64,000 nt of DNA from Verrucomicrobiota bacterium (GTDB lineage: Bacteria; Verrucomicrobiota; Verrucomicrobiia; CAIQCK01): contig JAPLTX010000002.1 of NCBI GenBank assembly GCA_026397915.1, forward strand, positions 1-64,000, read 5' to 3'. Shown one piece after another: positions 25,452 through 35,810 of the stretch. A program made the translations under genes and the position numbers. Every line of letters starts with the position of its first letter. Position 1 is the first letter of the stretch. The notes under the pieces are model-generated. The model was not told the origin of the DNA. It did no database searches and saw only the letters and a list, made by a program, of their open reading frames with translations.

Positions 25452-27614
25452 TCAATGTTTCGCGTTCGCCGCGGTCTTGACGATCAACCGCACTTCCTCG
25501 CCCGCTTTCAGCGGCACAGCGATGCCACCGAGCAGTTCCTTGCCGGTTCGCGTCCGTTTCTCGCCGGTGGCGAGGTTGTTGACTTCGTAGCGCGCGCCAG
25601 CCTGTGCCGTGAACCATTCCGGGAACATGTTGATGCGCGGGTAGTCCAGCGGCAAGTGCATGTTCAGCTTGTGGCGCTGCTTGTCGAAGATGAGCCGGCC
25701 TTCCCACGGTTTGTCCGCGACGACGCTGATACAGAGGCTGCCGCCCTCCCGCGCCGCGCCGAAGCGCACGTCAGCGCGCCACGGCTGGACGGTGATGCCC
25801 TGCGTTTTCCAAAGCGCATACATCAGCGACGTGCGGGCGGAGTTGCCGTCGCCGTGCCAGCCTTCGATGATACCGTTCGGATGCTGCCGACCCCACATCG
25901 TCTTGATCTCGGCGTCCACCCACTCCATCGCCGAGGCGACCGGCTCCCGATTGAGGAGCGTGATGGCGCCCTCGATGGAGTCGGCGTAACCGTCCGCGGT
26001 GTTGCTCTGGCACATGCCGCCCTGGCCGGTGTAGTGCTCCTTGAGATTGCTGAGGGCCTTGCGCACGGCGTCGCGGTAGGCGGTTATCTTGTCGAGCAGG
26101 AAGGCGGTGTAGATGCCGTCGTAGTTGTAGCCCCAGTTGTCCGTCAACGCGGCGCTGTGCTCGCCAGTGCGAGTGTTGACGCGGAGATAGAGCAAGCCGT
26201 GTTCGTTGCTGCCGATCTCCAGGATGCGGTCATACATCTCGTGGAGCGGCTTGCGATAGGCCTCGCGTTTCTCCGGCGCGACATGGGCGCACGCGACGTA
26301 AAGCTCGGAGAGGCCGTTGATGACCTCGCAGGAATGATCGCCCAGCGCGAGATCCTTCATGTCGCGCGTCGGGTGATGGCCGCCGAGCAGGTAGTAGTCA
26401 CCGAGGCGGATGGCCCAGTCGAGATACTTGCGACCGCCCGTGAACCAGAACAGCCGCGCGCAGGCCTGGAGCAGGTCGCCGTTGACCTCGAAGTTCAGCG
26501 TCGGAATCTTGCCAAACGGCGTCTCGATCTGCGCGTTCTTCCAAATGTCGTCAATGATGCCGATGGCGCGCTCGCTCCACGGGCTCTTGCCCAGCCATTC
26601 GGTAATGGGCAGCAGGCCATCCTTCACGTATTCGGCGCCGTCGAAGATGATCGCGTCGAGGTCCAGCTTCTCGCGCCGCCAGCCTTTCTTGGAGAATGAG
26701 TAATCATCCGGCAGCCGGTCCACGCGGCAGGTCAGCTTCGTCTCCGTGCGCAACATCTCCAGCATCCGTCCCTCGAACAGCGGCCGGTCGGTCATCGCCG
26801 CGGTGAGCACCATGAATGGCCAGTTGTCGGCAGCCGAATCGCGCCCGTTCCAGAAATCGCGGCTCTCGTTCAGATTGCGCGGGATGAGGCCCGTGGCTGG
26901 GTCCGCGTAGGCCAGCCAGCCGTCAATGAAGCGGCGCGAGCGGAAGAATGCCTCGTTGGCCTGCCGCGCGTGTTTCTCGGCGAGCCGGAACGCCGCCTCG
27001 ATGTGCGCGTCGCTCGCGGGCTGGGCTGGCGCGGCCGTTGGCGTGTCCCATACCTTCCGCATCTCCGGGAATCCTTCGCCTTGGAACCCCATCCACGGCG
27101 ACCGTTTCCGTGCTGCCTGCGCCTTCGGCTCGGACTTTGCCTTGTAGCTCGGCTGCTTCAGGTCGGGCCGCTTCGCGTCGCCGCCGGGCGCGGTCAGCCG
27201 CACGTCCGCGATGAACGCAGCCTTGCCGCCTTCGCCCGGCTTCAGCGTGATGCCGTAGCGTTCGCCTTTCAATCCGTCCGGCAACGGCACGCGCAGCCAA
27301 CGAAAGCCGTTGTAGTCGCCGCCGCCAGTGACAGGCAGCGATTGACCGTTGACGACGACCACCGCAACGCGCTTGTCGTTCTTCGATCCCCACAACAGTT
27401 CCAACGCAGCGCCGACCAGAGGCTTCACCTCGAAGGTCACCTGCATGTCCGACGCGCCGAGGAAATGATACAGCGTCCCGTTGAACTCCTGGTCACCGCC
27501 GCGAAACCACGCCACCACCGTCGCGTCGTTCGGCGAACCAACCAAAGCTGGTCCCGCCGCGCCCGCGACCAGCGCGCATCCCGCAACCAACATGCTGCCA
27601 ATGAATGCTCTCAT
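25452..27614 (-). CDS. Exported (alpha/alpha)-barrel-like protein, probable glycan-active enzyme
   Basis: 720 residues with a Sec signal peptide (1-20). Residues 25-150 look like a beta-sandwich of the kind used for binding (ELLWGSKNDKRVAVVVVNGQSLPVTG region). From about 200 to 620 the sequence is helical with repeated aromatic motifs (NLNESRDFWNGRDSAADNWPF, TDNWGYNYDGIYTAF), as in six-hairpin glycosidases. A small beta domain closes it (640-720). No catalytic pair can be assigned. It lies between a sugar MFS gene (9 bases) and GH57 (19 bases). A glycosidase or lyase of an undefined family is the best reading. Confidence 0.65.
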   Translation of the reverse strand: MRAFIGSMLVAGCALVAGAAGPALVGSPNDATVVAWFRGGDQEFNGTLYHFLGASDMQVTFEVKPLVGAALELLWGSKNDKRVAVVVVNGQSLPVTGGGDYNGFRWLRVPLPDGLKGERYGITLKPGEGGKAAFIADVRLTAPGGDAKRPDLKQPSYKAKSEPKAQAARKRSPWMGFQGEGFPEMRKVWDTPTAAPAQPASDAHIEAAFRLAEKHARQANEAFFRSRRFIDGWLAYADPATGLIPRNLNESRDFWNGRDSAADNWPFMVLTAAMTDRPLFEGRMLEMLRTETKLTCRVDRLPDDYSFSKKGWRREKLDLDAIIFDGAEYVKDGLLPITEWLGKSPWSERAIGIIDDIWKNAQIETPFGKIPTLNFEVNGDLLQACARLFWFTGGRKYLDWAIRLGDYYLLGGHHPTRDMKDLALGDHSCEVINGLSELYVACAHVAPEKREAYRKPLHEMYDRILEIGSNEHGLLYLRVNTRTGEHSAALTDNWGYNYDGIYTAFLLDKITAYRDAVRKALSNLKEHYTGQGGMCQSNTADGYADSIEGAITLLNREPVASAMEWVDAEIKTMWGRQHPNGIIEGWHGDGNSARTSLMYALWKTQGITVQPWRADVRFGAAREGGSLCISVVADKPWEGRLIFDKQRHKLNMHLPLDYPRINMFPEWFTAQAGARYEVNNLATGEKRTRTGKELLGGIAVPLKAGEEVRLIVKTAANAKH

Positions 27615-27623
27615 AATTTCTCC

Positions 27624-29048
27624 TCAATCCACCAGTTCCCGCTCAATCTGTTCCAGCGTCTTGCCCTTCGTCTCCGGCACGCGCAGCAGGATGAAGAAGA
27701 AGCCGCCGGCACAAATCGCCGCGTAGATCCAGAATGTGCCTGACATCCCGACCGCGCCTTTCAAGATCGGAAACGTGTAGGTCAGGATGAAACACGCAAT
27801 CCACAACGCCGACACGGCCACCGATATTGCCGCGCCGCGGATGCGGTTCGGGAATATCTCCGAGATGAGCACCCATGTGATCGGCGCCAGCGACATGCCA
27901 TAGCAACCGATGGCGCTCAGCGTCAGCACGAGCACGAGCAAGCCTTTCATTCCCATCGTGTAGGCCGCGCCGAGCAGCAGATGCGAAATCGCGATGCCGG
28001 CGCAGCCGATCAGCATCAGGCCACGCCGACCAAACCGATCCACCGTGCCGATGGCGATAAATGTCACGACCAGGTTGATCGCACCGGTGATGACGATGTT
28101 GAAGAGGATGTCGCTCACACCGTAGCCGGCGGCTTTGTAGAGTTCCTCGGCGTAGTTGAAGATGACGTTGATGCCGCTCCACTGTTGCAACACCGCCAGC
28201 GTGACACCCACGAGCAGAATCTTTACCATCTTCGGCTCCAGCAAGTCCTGGAAGCGGACGTGATGAATCTCCTGTGAGGCTAGCGTCGCCTGCACGTCAC
28301 GCACTTCTGCGTCGGCGTAAGTCGCGCCGCCAATGCGCTCCAAAATCTTCCGCGCGCGTTCGGCGAGGCCGTTCTTCACCAGCCAGCGCGGACTCTCCGG
28401 CCCGAACAGCGCGCTGACAAAGAACAGCAGCGACGGCACCGTCACCGCCGTGAACATCCAGCGCCAGCCATACTGGCCGTTCCAAGATTGGCGGATCATC
28501 TCCGCCGTCGCGCCGTCGGCCACCTTCTCGGCGATCAGCCAGTTGGCAATCTGCGCGGCGAGAATACCGATGACGATCGTGAGTTGGTTGACCGCCACAA
28601 GTCGCCCACGCATGTGCGCCGGCGCGACCTCGGCGATATACATCGGTGAGAGGTTCGACGCCATGCCGATGGCCACGCCGCCGACGATGCGCCAGACGAC
28701 GAACCAAGAGAACGTCGTCGCCCAACCGGTGAGCAACGACGACACGGCGAACAGGAACGCCGACACTACCAGCAGCTTTTTGCGTCCGAGCTTGTCGCTA
28801 AGGCCGCCGGTAACCAGCGACCCCAGCAGACACCCGACCAGCGCGCAACTGTTTGCCCAGCCGCTCAGTTCCTCCGAGTTGAGCTGGAAGTATTTCTCGA
28901 AAAACGGTTTCGCCCCGCCGATGACAACCCAGTCGTAGCCGAACAGCAATCCACCCATCGCCGCGACCAAAGAGATGAGCCAGACATAGCCCATGTTGTA
29001 TTTCGCCGCGTTCTGGCTGCCGCCGGAGGTCACGGGTGCTGTAATCAT
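27624..29048 (-). CDS. Sugar porter (MFS superfamily)
   Basis: 474 residues with twelve expected membrane helices, of the sugar porter family (XylE/AraE/IolT type, proton symport). Signature pieces are GGLLFGYDWVVIGG in helix 1, GGLSDKLGRKKLL after helix 2, PESPRWL between helices 6 and 7, and the closing VPETKGKT. It belongs to the minus-strand operon GH2 - porter - exported (alpha/alpha) protein - GH57, so it likely takes up the monosaccharide or small glycoside freed outside by the GH2 enzyme. The helix 1 motif has WVVIGG where many relatives have TGVISG. Confidence 0.93.
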   Translation of the reverse strand: MITAPVTSGGSQNAAKYNMGYVWLISLVAAMGGLLFGYDWVVIGGAKPFFEKYFQLNSEELSGWANSCALVGCLLGSLVTGGLSDKLGRKKLLVVSAFLFAVSSLLTGWATTFSWFVVWRIVGGVAIGMASNLSPMYIAEVAPAHMRGRLVAVNQLTIVIGILAAQIANWLIAEKVADGATAEMIRQSWNGQYGWRWMFTAVTVPSLLFFVSALFGPESPRWLVKNGLAERARKILERIGGATYADAEVRDVQATLASQEIHHVRFQDLLEPKMVKILLVGVTLAVLQQWSGINVIFNYAEELYKAAGYGVSDILFNIVITGAINLVVTFIAIGTVDRFGRRGLMLIGCAGIAISHLLLGAAYTMGMKGLLVLVLTLSAIGCYGMSLAPITWVLISEIFPNRIRGAAISVAVSALWIACFILTYTFPILKGAVGMSGTFWIYAAICAGGFFFILLRVPETKGKTLEQIERELVD

Positions 29049-29105
29049 GCTCTGATTCCTTTAGCTCAATTTCGCCATTGCAGGCAATCCGCGTTTCCCC
29101 GGTTG

Positions 29106-32100
29106 CTACGGCCGGATGATGTCCAGTTCGGCAACCGCCGCGAACGGCTGGCCGCGGACTTCGCTCTTCGGGACGAGTTTGAGGTAACGCGCCGTGACCG
29201 GCTTCGCGAAACGGATCGTTTGCCGGTCGGAGGTGTCACCCCATTTCGCAATCGCGACGGGCGAACTCCACTTCTTCGGTTCGTTGCTGCAATAAACCTC
29301 CGCCTCGGCAATGCGGCCGTTGGCCATATCCTGACGCGGCAGATACGTGATGCCCGCCAGCGCCATCTCACCGCCCAAGTCCACCACCAGCCAGTGAGGC
29401 ATTGGCTTCGCAGTCGGCTGCCATTGCGTATGCCAGAACGTTTGCGGGTCGCCGTCTAGTGCGTTGGCCTTAACGTTGTCATGCGCGTCATCCTCGCTGT
29501 CCACCCAGATCTTCGCGTCGAGACGCGCCAGTTCCGATCCCGGCCCGGAAGTCATGAGCCGCGCGACCGCCTCTCTCGTCACCGCCACCTCCGGGTTGAA
29601 CCGGTCGCTTCCCATGTAGCGCAGCAGGCTGTGGCGCATCTGTCGCGCGACCGGATTCTGTTCCAACTCGTTCTTCAAATCCACGCTGCACACCAGCAGC
29701 TTGCCCTTGCCCAGCTTCGCCTCAAAAACGAGACCCAGCTTGCGCGCGGTGAACCAGTCGTCAATCACCTGCACCACCGGCCGCAGCCCACGCGGCAGGT
29801 CGTCGAGAATCATCGCGCCAGCGCGCGTCACGAGATACCACCATTGCCAGTTGCTGTGATAGTCGGTCGGGAAATCCGCGAGCGCGGGATGCTTCGGATC
29901 ACAGAGAATACCGAGCGTTGTCGGCGGCTGGCGGCGCGTCCAGGCGGTGTTCCAGAAGATGCTGGAGAAGCCGAGCACAACCTTGTCCTTGGCGGCGTTC
30001 TTCACGCGCTTTGGCGGAATCATCAGCAACACCTTGCCGCCGGCATCGAGCGCGGCGAGCGCGGCGGCGTTCAGGTCGTCCGCGATTCTCACGTCCTGCG
30101 GCGGCTGCGTGTCCACCTTCGGCAGATAGACCCAGACATCCCAGTCGTTCTCAAACTTCGATCCATCGAGACCAACGACCAACTTGTATCGCGCTGGCGC
30201 GGACACGTTCTTCAACTCCACACTCACGCCGCCAAGCGCGATACCGTTGTCCACCGGCAACGTCTTTGCGGGCAACTTGCCACTGGCGACGACACGGCCA
30301 TCATCGCCGACGAGTCGCCACGACGCGACGGCGTCTTTCATTGGTGCGGGACCGAAGTGCGCAACCTCGATGTCGGCTTCGAGCTTCTCGTCTGTCATGA
30401 AGACGCGCTTGCTCATCCGAGCCAGCGGGACGGTGGCGTTGCAGAAGCGACTGTATTCCTGCGGTGTGACGTAGCCCTTGCTCTCCCAGAACGGGTCGAG
30501 CACGCCGACCAACGCCGTGCCCTGACCAGGGAAGTCGTGGAGGTCGAGCAGTTCAAAGCCGCCCATACCGGGTGTGCGAAGCGCCGATTCGATTTCCTCC
30601 TTGTAGCAAAGCGTTTGGAGTTTGCCGGACGCCAGCAGGAACTTCCGCGCAAGGTCGCTCATGCCGCGTTCCTTGAGCTTGTCGCGGAAGATCTCGAAGT
30701 TCTTCGGCTTGAGGTAGCCGGTGTATTTCTTGATCTCGTCGAAATTCGGATACACGCACCACTGACCGATCTCGTGGCTGACGACGGGCACGGTGCGCTT
30801 GCAGATGAACTCGGTGTAATCGGTGCGAGTCTCCGGCGGTTTCGCGTTGATGCGCGACTTCAGTCCCCCACCCCACGCCTGGATGCGCGGCTGAGGGACG
30901 CAATGCCACTGGTTCTCTGGCAACTCCGGCCAGCCGGCGCCACTGCTCCAGAGCCGGCGCGGGTCCTTCGCCTTGAAATGCTCGACCCACTTCGCCAGAT
31001 ATGCGTTCCGGTTCTTGCCGCCCGGCTCGTTACCGTGAAGCATCAACACCAGCGAGGGATGATTGCCGTAGTAGCGCAGGATGCGATCGGCCTCGTCGTA
31101 AAGCCATCGGTCCACCGGTTTGCCCTCGCCCAAGGCGGCGGATTGGTTCGGCCATGACGAACACTCAACGTGGAAGTAGAAGCCCATCTCGTCCGCCGCG
31201 ACGAACGCCGCCTCCGGCGGGCACCACGAGTGAAAGCGAATCAGGTTCAGCCCGTGCGCCTTCGCGACGCCGATGATGCGTTTCCATTCCGCAACGTCCG
31301 TCGGCGGATGGCCGGTCTTCGGGAAAATGCAGCAGTCGAGCGTGCCACGCATGACGGTCTTGCGGCCGTTGATAGCAAACTGGGTGTCTTGCGCCATGAA
31401 CTCCCGAAAACCAAAAGTCTCAACCGCCACGTCGGTCTGTCGCCCACCTTGTGCTTCAATCCGCGTCTCGACTTCATACATGTCGGGTGTGAACTCGCTC
31501 CAGAGCTTGGGCGGTCGGTCGAGCTTCACGACGATCTCCTGCGTAGCGTGGGTGGTGAATATGTGGCGATGTTCGGTGGTTAAGCCGCGCGCATACTCGA
31601 TCTTGACGCTGGCTTGGCCTGCTGCTGAATGTGCGCCCTTCTCGCGGACAATGGCTGTGAGCGTGCCGATGACTGAATCAAAAAGCGTGTTGCGAATGCC
31701 GACCTCAACGCGAACCGTGCCGTCATTCTTCGGCACGATGCGTTGCTGTGAAATCCAAAGCCGCGGTTTCGCTCGCAACTCAATGCGGCCAACGATGCCG
31801 TTCCAGTCGCCCTGCGTGTGGTCGCTGACGCTGTGGGAGTTCTCGCCCACGTCCACAATCATGCGGTTGTCCACACGGATCGTGAGTCGATGCTTACCTG
31901 ACACGAGCGGGCCGAGTTCGTAGTTGTGCGGCGTCGCGAGCGCGTTGTTCGTTCCGATGAGTTTGTCGTCCAACCAGACGCGCGTCTCCCAGTGAGGACG
32001 TTCCAGCAAAAGCACCGCGGTGAGACCCGCCCACTCCGCTGGAATCTCGATGTCGCGCTGATACCACACCGCCCCAGCGTAGTATTTCTCCGGCTGGAGC

Positions 32101-32429
32101 CAGAACGGAATCTTGACGTTGCCGGGCTGGCGATACTTCTCGTATTCCGGCGCAGTGAACCACGACTTGTCCACGATGCCGCCGATCCACTTCGTGTCCA
32201 CCGTCACCTCGTCGCCGATGCCCTGCGCCGGCAATGAACCGGGCAACTTGATTCTGTCCAGCAGCGTGCGCTCGAACCACTTCTCCGTGATGCCCACGTC
32301 GCTGCGGTCGAGTTGAAACCGCCATTGGCCTTCCAGCGAGACTGCGCTCTCTGCACATTGGCCCGCCGCTCCCAACTGCAACGCCACCGCGCCGCCCGCG
32401 GCGAACATCCATCGCTTCAGCTTCTTCAT
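29106..32429 (-). CDS. Exported glycoside hydrolase family 2 enzyme
   Basis: 1107 residues of a GH2 enzyme (beta-galactosidase/glucuronidase/mannosidase clan). I start at the ATG at 32429, where GGAG lies seven bases upstream and a signal peptide (KKLKRWMFAAGGAVALQLGA) begins; longer frames would run into the msrA region. The order is sugar-binding domain (about 30-190), immunoglobulin-like domain, TIM barrel with acid/base E468 (LHGNEPGG) and nucleophile E553 (VSHEIGQW), and extra C-terminal domains ending in a discoidin-like F5/8 type C module (LVVDLGGEMALAGITY). The acid-to-nucleophile spacing of 85 fits the family. It heads the operon with the sugar porter; substrate unknown. Confidence 0.92.
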   Translation of the reverse strand: MKKLKRWMFAAGGAVALQLGAAGQCAESAVSLEGQWRFQLDRSDVGITEKWFERTLLDRIKLPGSLPAQGIGDEVTVDTKWIGGIVDKSWFTAPEYEKYRQPGNVKIPFWLQPEKYYAGAVWYQRDIEIPAEWAGLTAVLLLERPHWETRVWLDDKLIGTNNALATPHNYELGPLVSGKHRLTIRVDNRMIVDVGENSHSVSDHTQGDWNGIVGRIELRAKPRLWISQQRIVPKNDGTVRVEVGIRNTLFDSVIGTLTAIVREKGAHSAAGQASVKIEYARGLTTEHRHIFTTHATQEIVVKLDRPPKLWSEFTPDMYEVETRIEAQGGRQTDVAVETFGFREFMAQDTQFAINGRKTVMRGTLDCCIFPKTGHPPTDVAEWKRIIGVAKAHGLNLIRFHSWCPPEAAFVAADEMGFYFHVECSSWPNQSAALGEGKPVDRWLYDEADRILRYYGNHPSLVLMLHGNEPGGKNRNAYLAKWVEHFKAKDPRRLWSSGAGWPELPENQWHCVPQPRIQAWGGGLKSRINAKPPETRTDYTEFICKRTVPVVSHEIGQWCVYPNFDEIKKYTGYLKPKNFEIFRDKLKERGMSDLARKFLLASGKLQTLCYKEEIESALRTPGMGGFELLDLHDFPGQGTALVGVLDPFWESKGYVTPQEYSRFCNATVPLARMSKRVFMTDEKLEADIEVAHFGPAPMKDAVASWRLVGDDGRVVASGKLPAKTLPVDNGIALGGVSVELKNVSAPARYKLVVGLDGSKFENDWDVWVYLPKVDTQPPQDVRIADDLNAAALAALDAGGKVLLMIPPKRVKNAAKDKVVLGFSSIFWNTAWTRRQPPTTLGILCDPKHPALADFPTDYHSNWQWWYLVTRAGAMILDDLPRGLRPVVQVIDDWFTARKLGLVFEAKLGKGKLLVCSVDLKNELEQNPVARQMRHSLLRYMGSDRFNPEVAVTREAVARLMTSGPGSELARLDAKIWVDSEDDAHDNVKANALDGDPQTFWHTQWQPTAKPMPHWLVVDLGGEMALAGITYLPRQDMANGRIAEAEVYCSNEPKKWSSPVAIAKWGDTSDRQTIRFAKPVTARYLKLVPKSEVRGQPFAAVAELDIIRP

Positions 32430-32550
32430 CGCGTCTCCTCGTTCAACAGACACGCCGCCACCATAGCGGAAGACGGCTTCCAGCGGAATCACTATTGACG
32501 CCGGCGGAAAAACCTCCAAGCTTAGGCTGCAAACCGATACCAGCGACACC

Positions 32551-33144
32551 ATGAGAACCTTCAAGTTACTGCTCTGCCTGACCGCATTACTGGCCGCCAT
32601 GAATACTTCAGCCGAACCCGCCAAGACCTCCGCCGCCAAGACCGAACTCGCCACGTTCGGAGGCGGCTGCTTCTGGTGCACGGAAGCGGTGTATCAAACC
32701 ATGGACGGCGTCAAGTCATCCACGTCCGGCTACGCCGGCGGCACCGTGCCGGACCCGACCTACGAGCAAGTTTGCACTGGCACGACCGGTCACGCCGAGG
32801 TGATTCAGGTGGAGTTCAACCCCGCCCGCATTTCCTACGAGAAGCTGCTGGAGACGTTCTGGAAAGCGCACGACCCGACAACATTGAATCGCCAGGGCAA
32901 CGATCGCGGCACGCAATACCGCTCCGTCATCTTCTATCACAACGAAGCCCAGAAGCTCGCCGCCGAAAAGTCAAAGCAAGCGGCGCAAGCGAAGTTCGAC
33001 GACCCAATCGTCACGGAGATCGCCCCGCTGACGAAGTTCTACCGCGCCGAGGACTACCACCAGGATTACTACCGCAAGCATCCCGAACAAGGCTACTGCC
33101 GCGTCGTCATCAAACCGAAGCTCGACAAGCTAAAGAAGCACTGA
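32551..33144 (+). CDS. msrA: Exported peptide methionine sulfoxide reductase A
   Basis: Reduces methionine-S-sulfoxide in damaged proteins. 197 residues, including a Sec signal peptide (1-21) that places it outside the cytoplasm, unlike the usual cytosolic MsrA. The active-site GGGCFWCTE gives catalytic C40, and C183 in EQGYCRVV near the end is the likely resolving cysteine. GTQYRS and the YYRKHPEQ segment are family landmarks. It diverges from the GH2 gene with 121 bases between the starts. A long palindrome lies just after its stop. Its reductant (a thioredoxin-like or MsrB partner) is not in the window. Confidence 0.95.
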   Translation: MRTFKLLLCLTALLAAMNTSAEPAKTSAAKTELATFGGGCFWCTEAVYQTMDGVKSSTSGYAGGTVPDPTYEQVCTGTTGHAEVIQVEFNPARISYEKLLETFWKAHDPTTLNRQGNDRGTQYRSVIFYHNEAQKLAAEKSKQAAQAKFDDPIVTEIAPLTKFYRAEDYHQDYYRKHPEQGYCRVVIKPKLDKLKKH

Positions 33145-33164
33145 GGAAAACGCGCAAGTAGTAG

Positions 33165-33243
33165 CTGGGAGCGGCAGTGTCCCCACCGCCGCACCGTTGT
33201 CACTGGTCGAACCGCGCGGCGGTGGGGACACCGCCGCTCCCAG
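33165..33243. repeat. Long palindrome between convergent genes
   Basis: Arms of about 28 bases, beginning CTGGGAGCGGC and ending GCCGCTCCCAG, pair with a single mismatch (A against G) around a loop of about 22 bases. It fills the gap between msrA (plus) and the GH106-like gene (minus), so it could stop transcription from both sides. The form and the GGTGGGGACAC core look like a dispersed repeat element, but only this copy is in the window. Confidence 0.75.
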
Positions 33244-33266
33244 TCAGCATTCGCCAAGCCTCGCCC

Positions 33267-35765
33267 TCACTTCGGCGCAAACGTCTTCATCGGCTGCAAC
33301 GTCACCGGCCCGAGCAGCCCTGAGTCGGCCAGCGGCCAGTTGGAAGCGTCGAAGGGCTTGTAGTTGATGTTGACGAAGCCGATGTCGTAGAAGTTGTGCC
33401 ACTTCATGCCACGCCGATCAAGATCTCGAATGCGATTGGCGGAGACGTTCGTCACTTCCACATCCAGCATGTTGCCTTTCTGTTTCAGTGCGTCCACCGC
33501 CACACGGAACGGTGGCTTGATCGCAGTGCCGAGATCGGAGCCGTTCAGGCGCACGCGCGCGCTCTGGCAGACGTTGCCGAGGTCCAGCCACCAACCCGCA
33601 CCGGCGGCAGGCGCGTCGAACGTGAGCGTGTAGAGTGCCGTGCCGGCGAAACGCTGCGCTTCCTTGCCGCCAAGCTCCGTCCACGAACTGAGCTTGGCCG
33701 TCCCAAACGCCGGCGGCAGCGCGGGGCCACCGCGAAGGAACTTCACCTTCCACGAGCCGCTGAGTGTGACGGGATCGCCAGCCGGTTTCCAATAAGCCCA
33801 CGCCGGACCATCGAGTGTGCGGTCAGCAAACGTCCGCAGCACGACGGAATCTCCCGGCGCAAGCTGCACGTAAACTTTCGATCCATCCGCCAAGCTTGCC
33901 ACACCAGCGCAGCCTGTCATCGGGTCCATGATGGTCACGGACTTCGCCTTCGTCGCCAGCGGCAGCCAACCGTCCACCGGTTTGTCGCTTCGGTTGGCGA
34001 TGAAGTAGTAACGGCCGCCGTCGAGCTTGCGGCGGATGAAGAGCAGGCCCGTATGATCCACCATCTGCTCACGAGCTACACCGGCTCTTGCCAGCAACGC
34101 TTCAGCATCGCCGACCTGCACGCAACCGTTGGCTCGCTCCAGCAGCTTCTTCAACTCTGCCTGCCGCGCCTCCAGTGTGCGCAGGCCCGGCACGTCTTTC
34201 GGCAACGCCTCGTCGAAAATCACCTTCGCGCCGCCCTCGGCGAGCCGCAGCAGATGCTCCATCGTCTTCAGCGGGATATGCTCCGTCGTCGGCACCACGA
34301 TGACGCGGCCGGCAGGCTTTAGCGCGGCCAACTGGCGGTCGGAGATGTAGTCGAACGTAAAGCCGCGCGCCCAAAGCTTTTCCGCGAGCTTGCCGATGGG
34401 CTGGCCGCCGAACCAGCCGGCGCCGTGGACCGTCAGGTTCTCCGCCAAGCCCGCCGCCTTGTGCCACACGTCGTAGATCGGCCAATAGACCAGCACGTCG
34501 TTGTCCGGCCGGCCCGCTTGGAGCACCGACTGACAGCGCGCAATGTAGCCCGCCAGCGTCGGCACGTCGCGCCAGATCGAGTTGCGCGGGTTCATCTCGG
34601 TGGACGCGTAAAAAAGCCAGCCCGGCCAGCCCGCTTCGTCGGGCGAGTAACAGGTGCCGTGGAAGATGACGTGGTTGATGCCGCTGACGAACAGGTCGTC
34701 GAGTAAGCCCTGCACGTCGGCGAGCGTCTCGGTAAAGTGCTCCTTGAGCCATGTGCCTGTCTCCGACGCAACAAGGTTGTGCCCGGCCACGTGCGCGGCC
34801 GACGAGGCAAACTTCGCCACAAGCGGCCGGCGGTCAGTGTGAAACATCTCCGTCTCCGGGATGTCGGCGAGCGCGTAGAGGTCGAGCAGGTTCCCCGGCG
34901 AGCCGTGCGCCTGGTTGCGAGTGAGGAAACCGCGCTCGCGGCACCAGTTGAACCAGAGCGGCATGGAGTCCTCGATCATCATGTCGGAGATCGTCTCGCG
35001 GTAGTCGCACTTCAGCCGCGCGACACGGTCGTTCGTTTCCCTGCCGAAGAATGCCGGGAACTCGCTCTGGAGCCGGTAACCGCGACGCTTCTCGAACTGC
35101 GCGAGAAGGTCGGGCGACCAATCCACACGATACTCGAACGAGTCGTGATACTGCGCCCGCGGCTTCGGCCCGTCGTAGCGAGCGAAGGCTTCCGTGAACC
35201 GCCCCAGCCAGTGACGGATGGCATCGGCATAGAGCGGGTTGAGCATGTAGCCCTCACCGCCAGCAGCGGGGCGTTTGACCTTGGAGGTCGGCTTTTGCGA
35301 AATCTGAAACACTTTCTTGCCGCCTTCTTCCACGATTTTCGCCACGACTTGCGCGCTGGCTTCCTGCGGCGGAACGTTGGGGCCGCCAAAACACCAGCCG
35401 GTGCCGGTGGTCATGTCCACGTCCATGCCAAGCCGGCGCGCTTCGCTGACGGTGTGGCGCAGCATCTCCATCCATTGCGGGCTGAGGTATTCGATGAACT
35501 TCGACTCCCAGCCTTTCGCGCCGTAGATCGGGATGATGTGGACGCCACCCCAACCTGCATCGCGGTAGCGCGTGAGTTCCTTGGTGAGATTCTCCTTGTC
35601 CACAGCGCTGCCCATCCACCACCAGTAGCTCCACGGCCGAGACTCCTTTGTCGGCTGCGGCCACGCCAGCGGACCAAGGGCCTCGTCGGCAACAGCAGCA
35701 AGCGCAGACCCGATGACGAGCGCCATGATACCCGCCAGAATCTTCCTGCATCTTCTAATTTCCAT
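33267..35765 (-). CDS. GH106-like exported alpha-L-rhamnosidase
   Basis: 832 residues with an N-terminal signal peptide and GGAGG six bases before the ATG. The start of the mature protein (SYWWWMGSAVDKENLTKEL, DAGWGGVHIIPIYG) and MDVDMTTGTGWCFGGP are typical of GH106 proteins, which remove alpha-L-rhamnose from pectins or other rhamnosides. A mid-region INHVIFHGTCYSP and a C-terminal beta-sandwich (RVRLNGSDLGTAIKPPFR) follow, as in the family. Size is smaller than many GH106 enzymes (over 1000), so some accessory domains are lacking. It lies 46 bases downstream of the unknown 652-residue protein. A GH78 rhamnosidase is encoded at 56563-59295. Confidence 0.82.
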   Translation of the reverse strand: MEIRRCRKILAGIMALVIGSALAAVADEALGPLAWPQPTKESRPWSYWWWMGSAVDKENLTKELTRYRDAGWGGVHIIPIYGAKGWESKFIEYLSPQWMEMLRHTVSEARRLGMDVDMTTGTGWCFGGPNVPPQEASAQVVAKIVEEGGKKVFQISQKPTSKVKRPAAGGEGYMLNPLYADAIRHWLGRFTEAFARYDGPKPRAQYHDSFEYRVDWSPDLLAQFEKRRGYRLQSEFPAFFGRETNDRVARLKCDYRETISDMMIEDSMPLWFNWCRERGFLTRNQAHGSPGNLLDLYALADIPETEMFHTDRRPLVAKFASSAAHVAGHNLVASETGTWLKEHFTETLADVQGLLDDLFVSGINHVIFHGTCYSPDEAGWPGWLFYASTEMNPRNSIWRDVPTLAGYIARCQSVLQAGRPDNDVLVYWPIYDVWHKAAGLAENLTVHGAGWFGGQPIGKLAEKLWARGFTFDYISDRQLAALKPAGRVIVVPTTEHIPLKTMEHLLRLAEGGAKVIFDEALPKDVPGLRTLEARQAELKKLLERANGCVQVGDAEALLARAGVAREQMVDHTGLLFIRRKLDGGRYYFIANRSDKPVDGWLPLATKAKSVTIMDPMTGCAGVASLADGSKVYVQLAPGDSVVLRTFADRTLDGPAWAYWKPAGDPVTLSGSWKVKFLRGGPALPPAFGTAKLSSWTELGGKEAQRFAGTALYTLTFDAPAAGAGWWLDLGNVCQSARVRLNGSDLGTAIKPPFRVAVDALKQKGNMLDVEVTNVSANRIRDLDRRGMKWHNFYDIGFVNINYKPFDASNWPLADSGLLGPVTLQPMKTFAPK

Positions 35766-35810
35766 TCCGCTCCTCCACCACTGCGGCTTCGCCCCGCAAC
35801 GCCCGACGAT

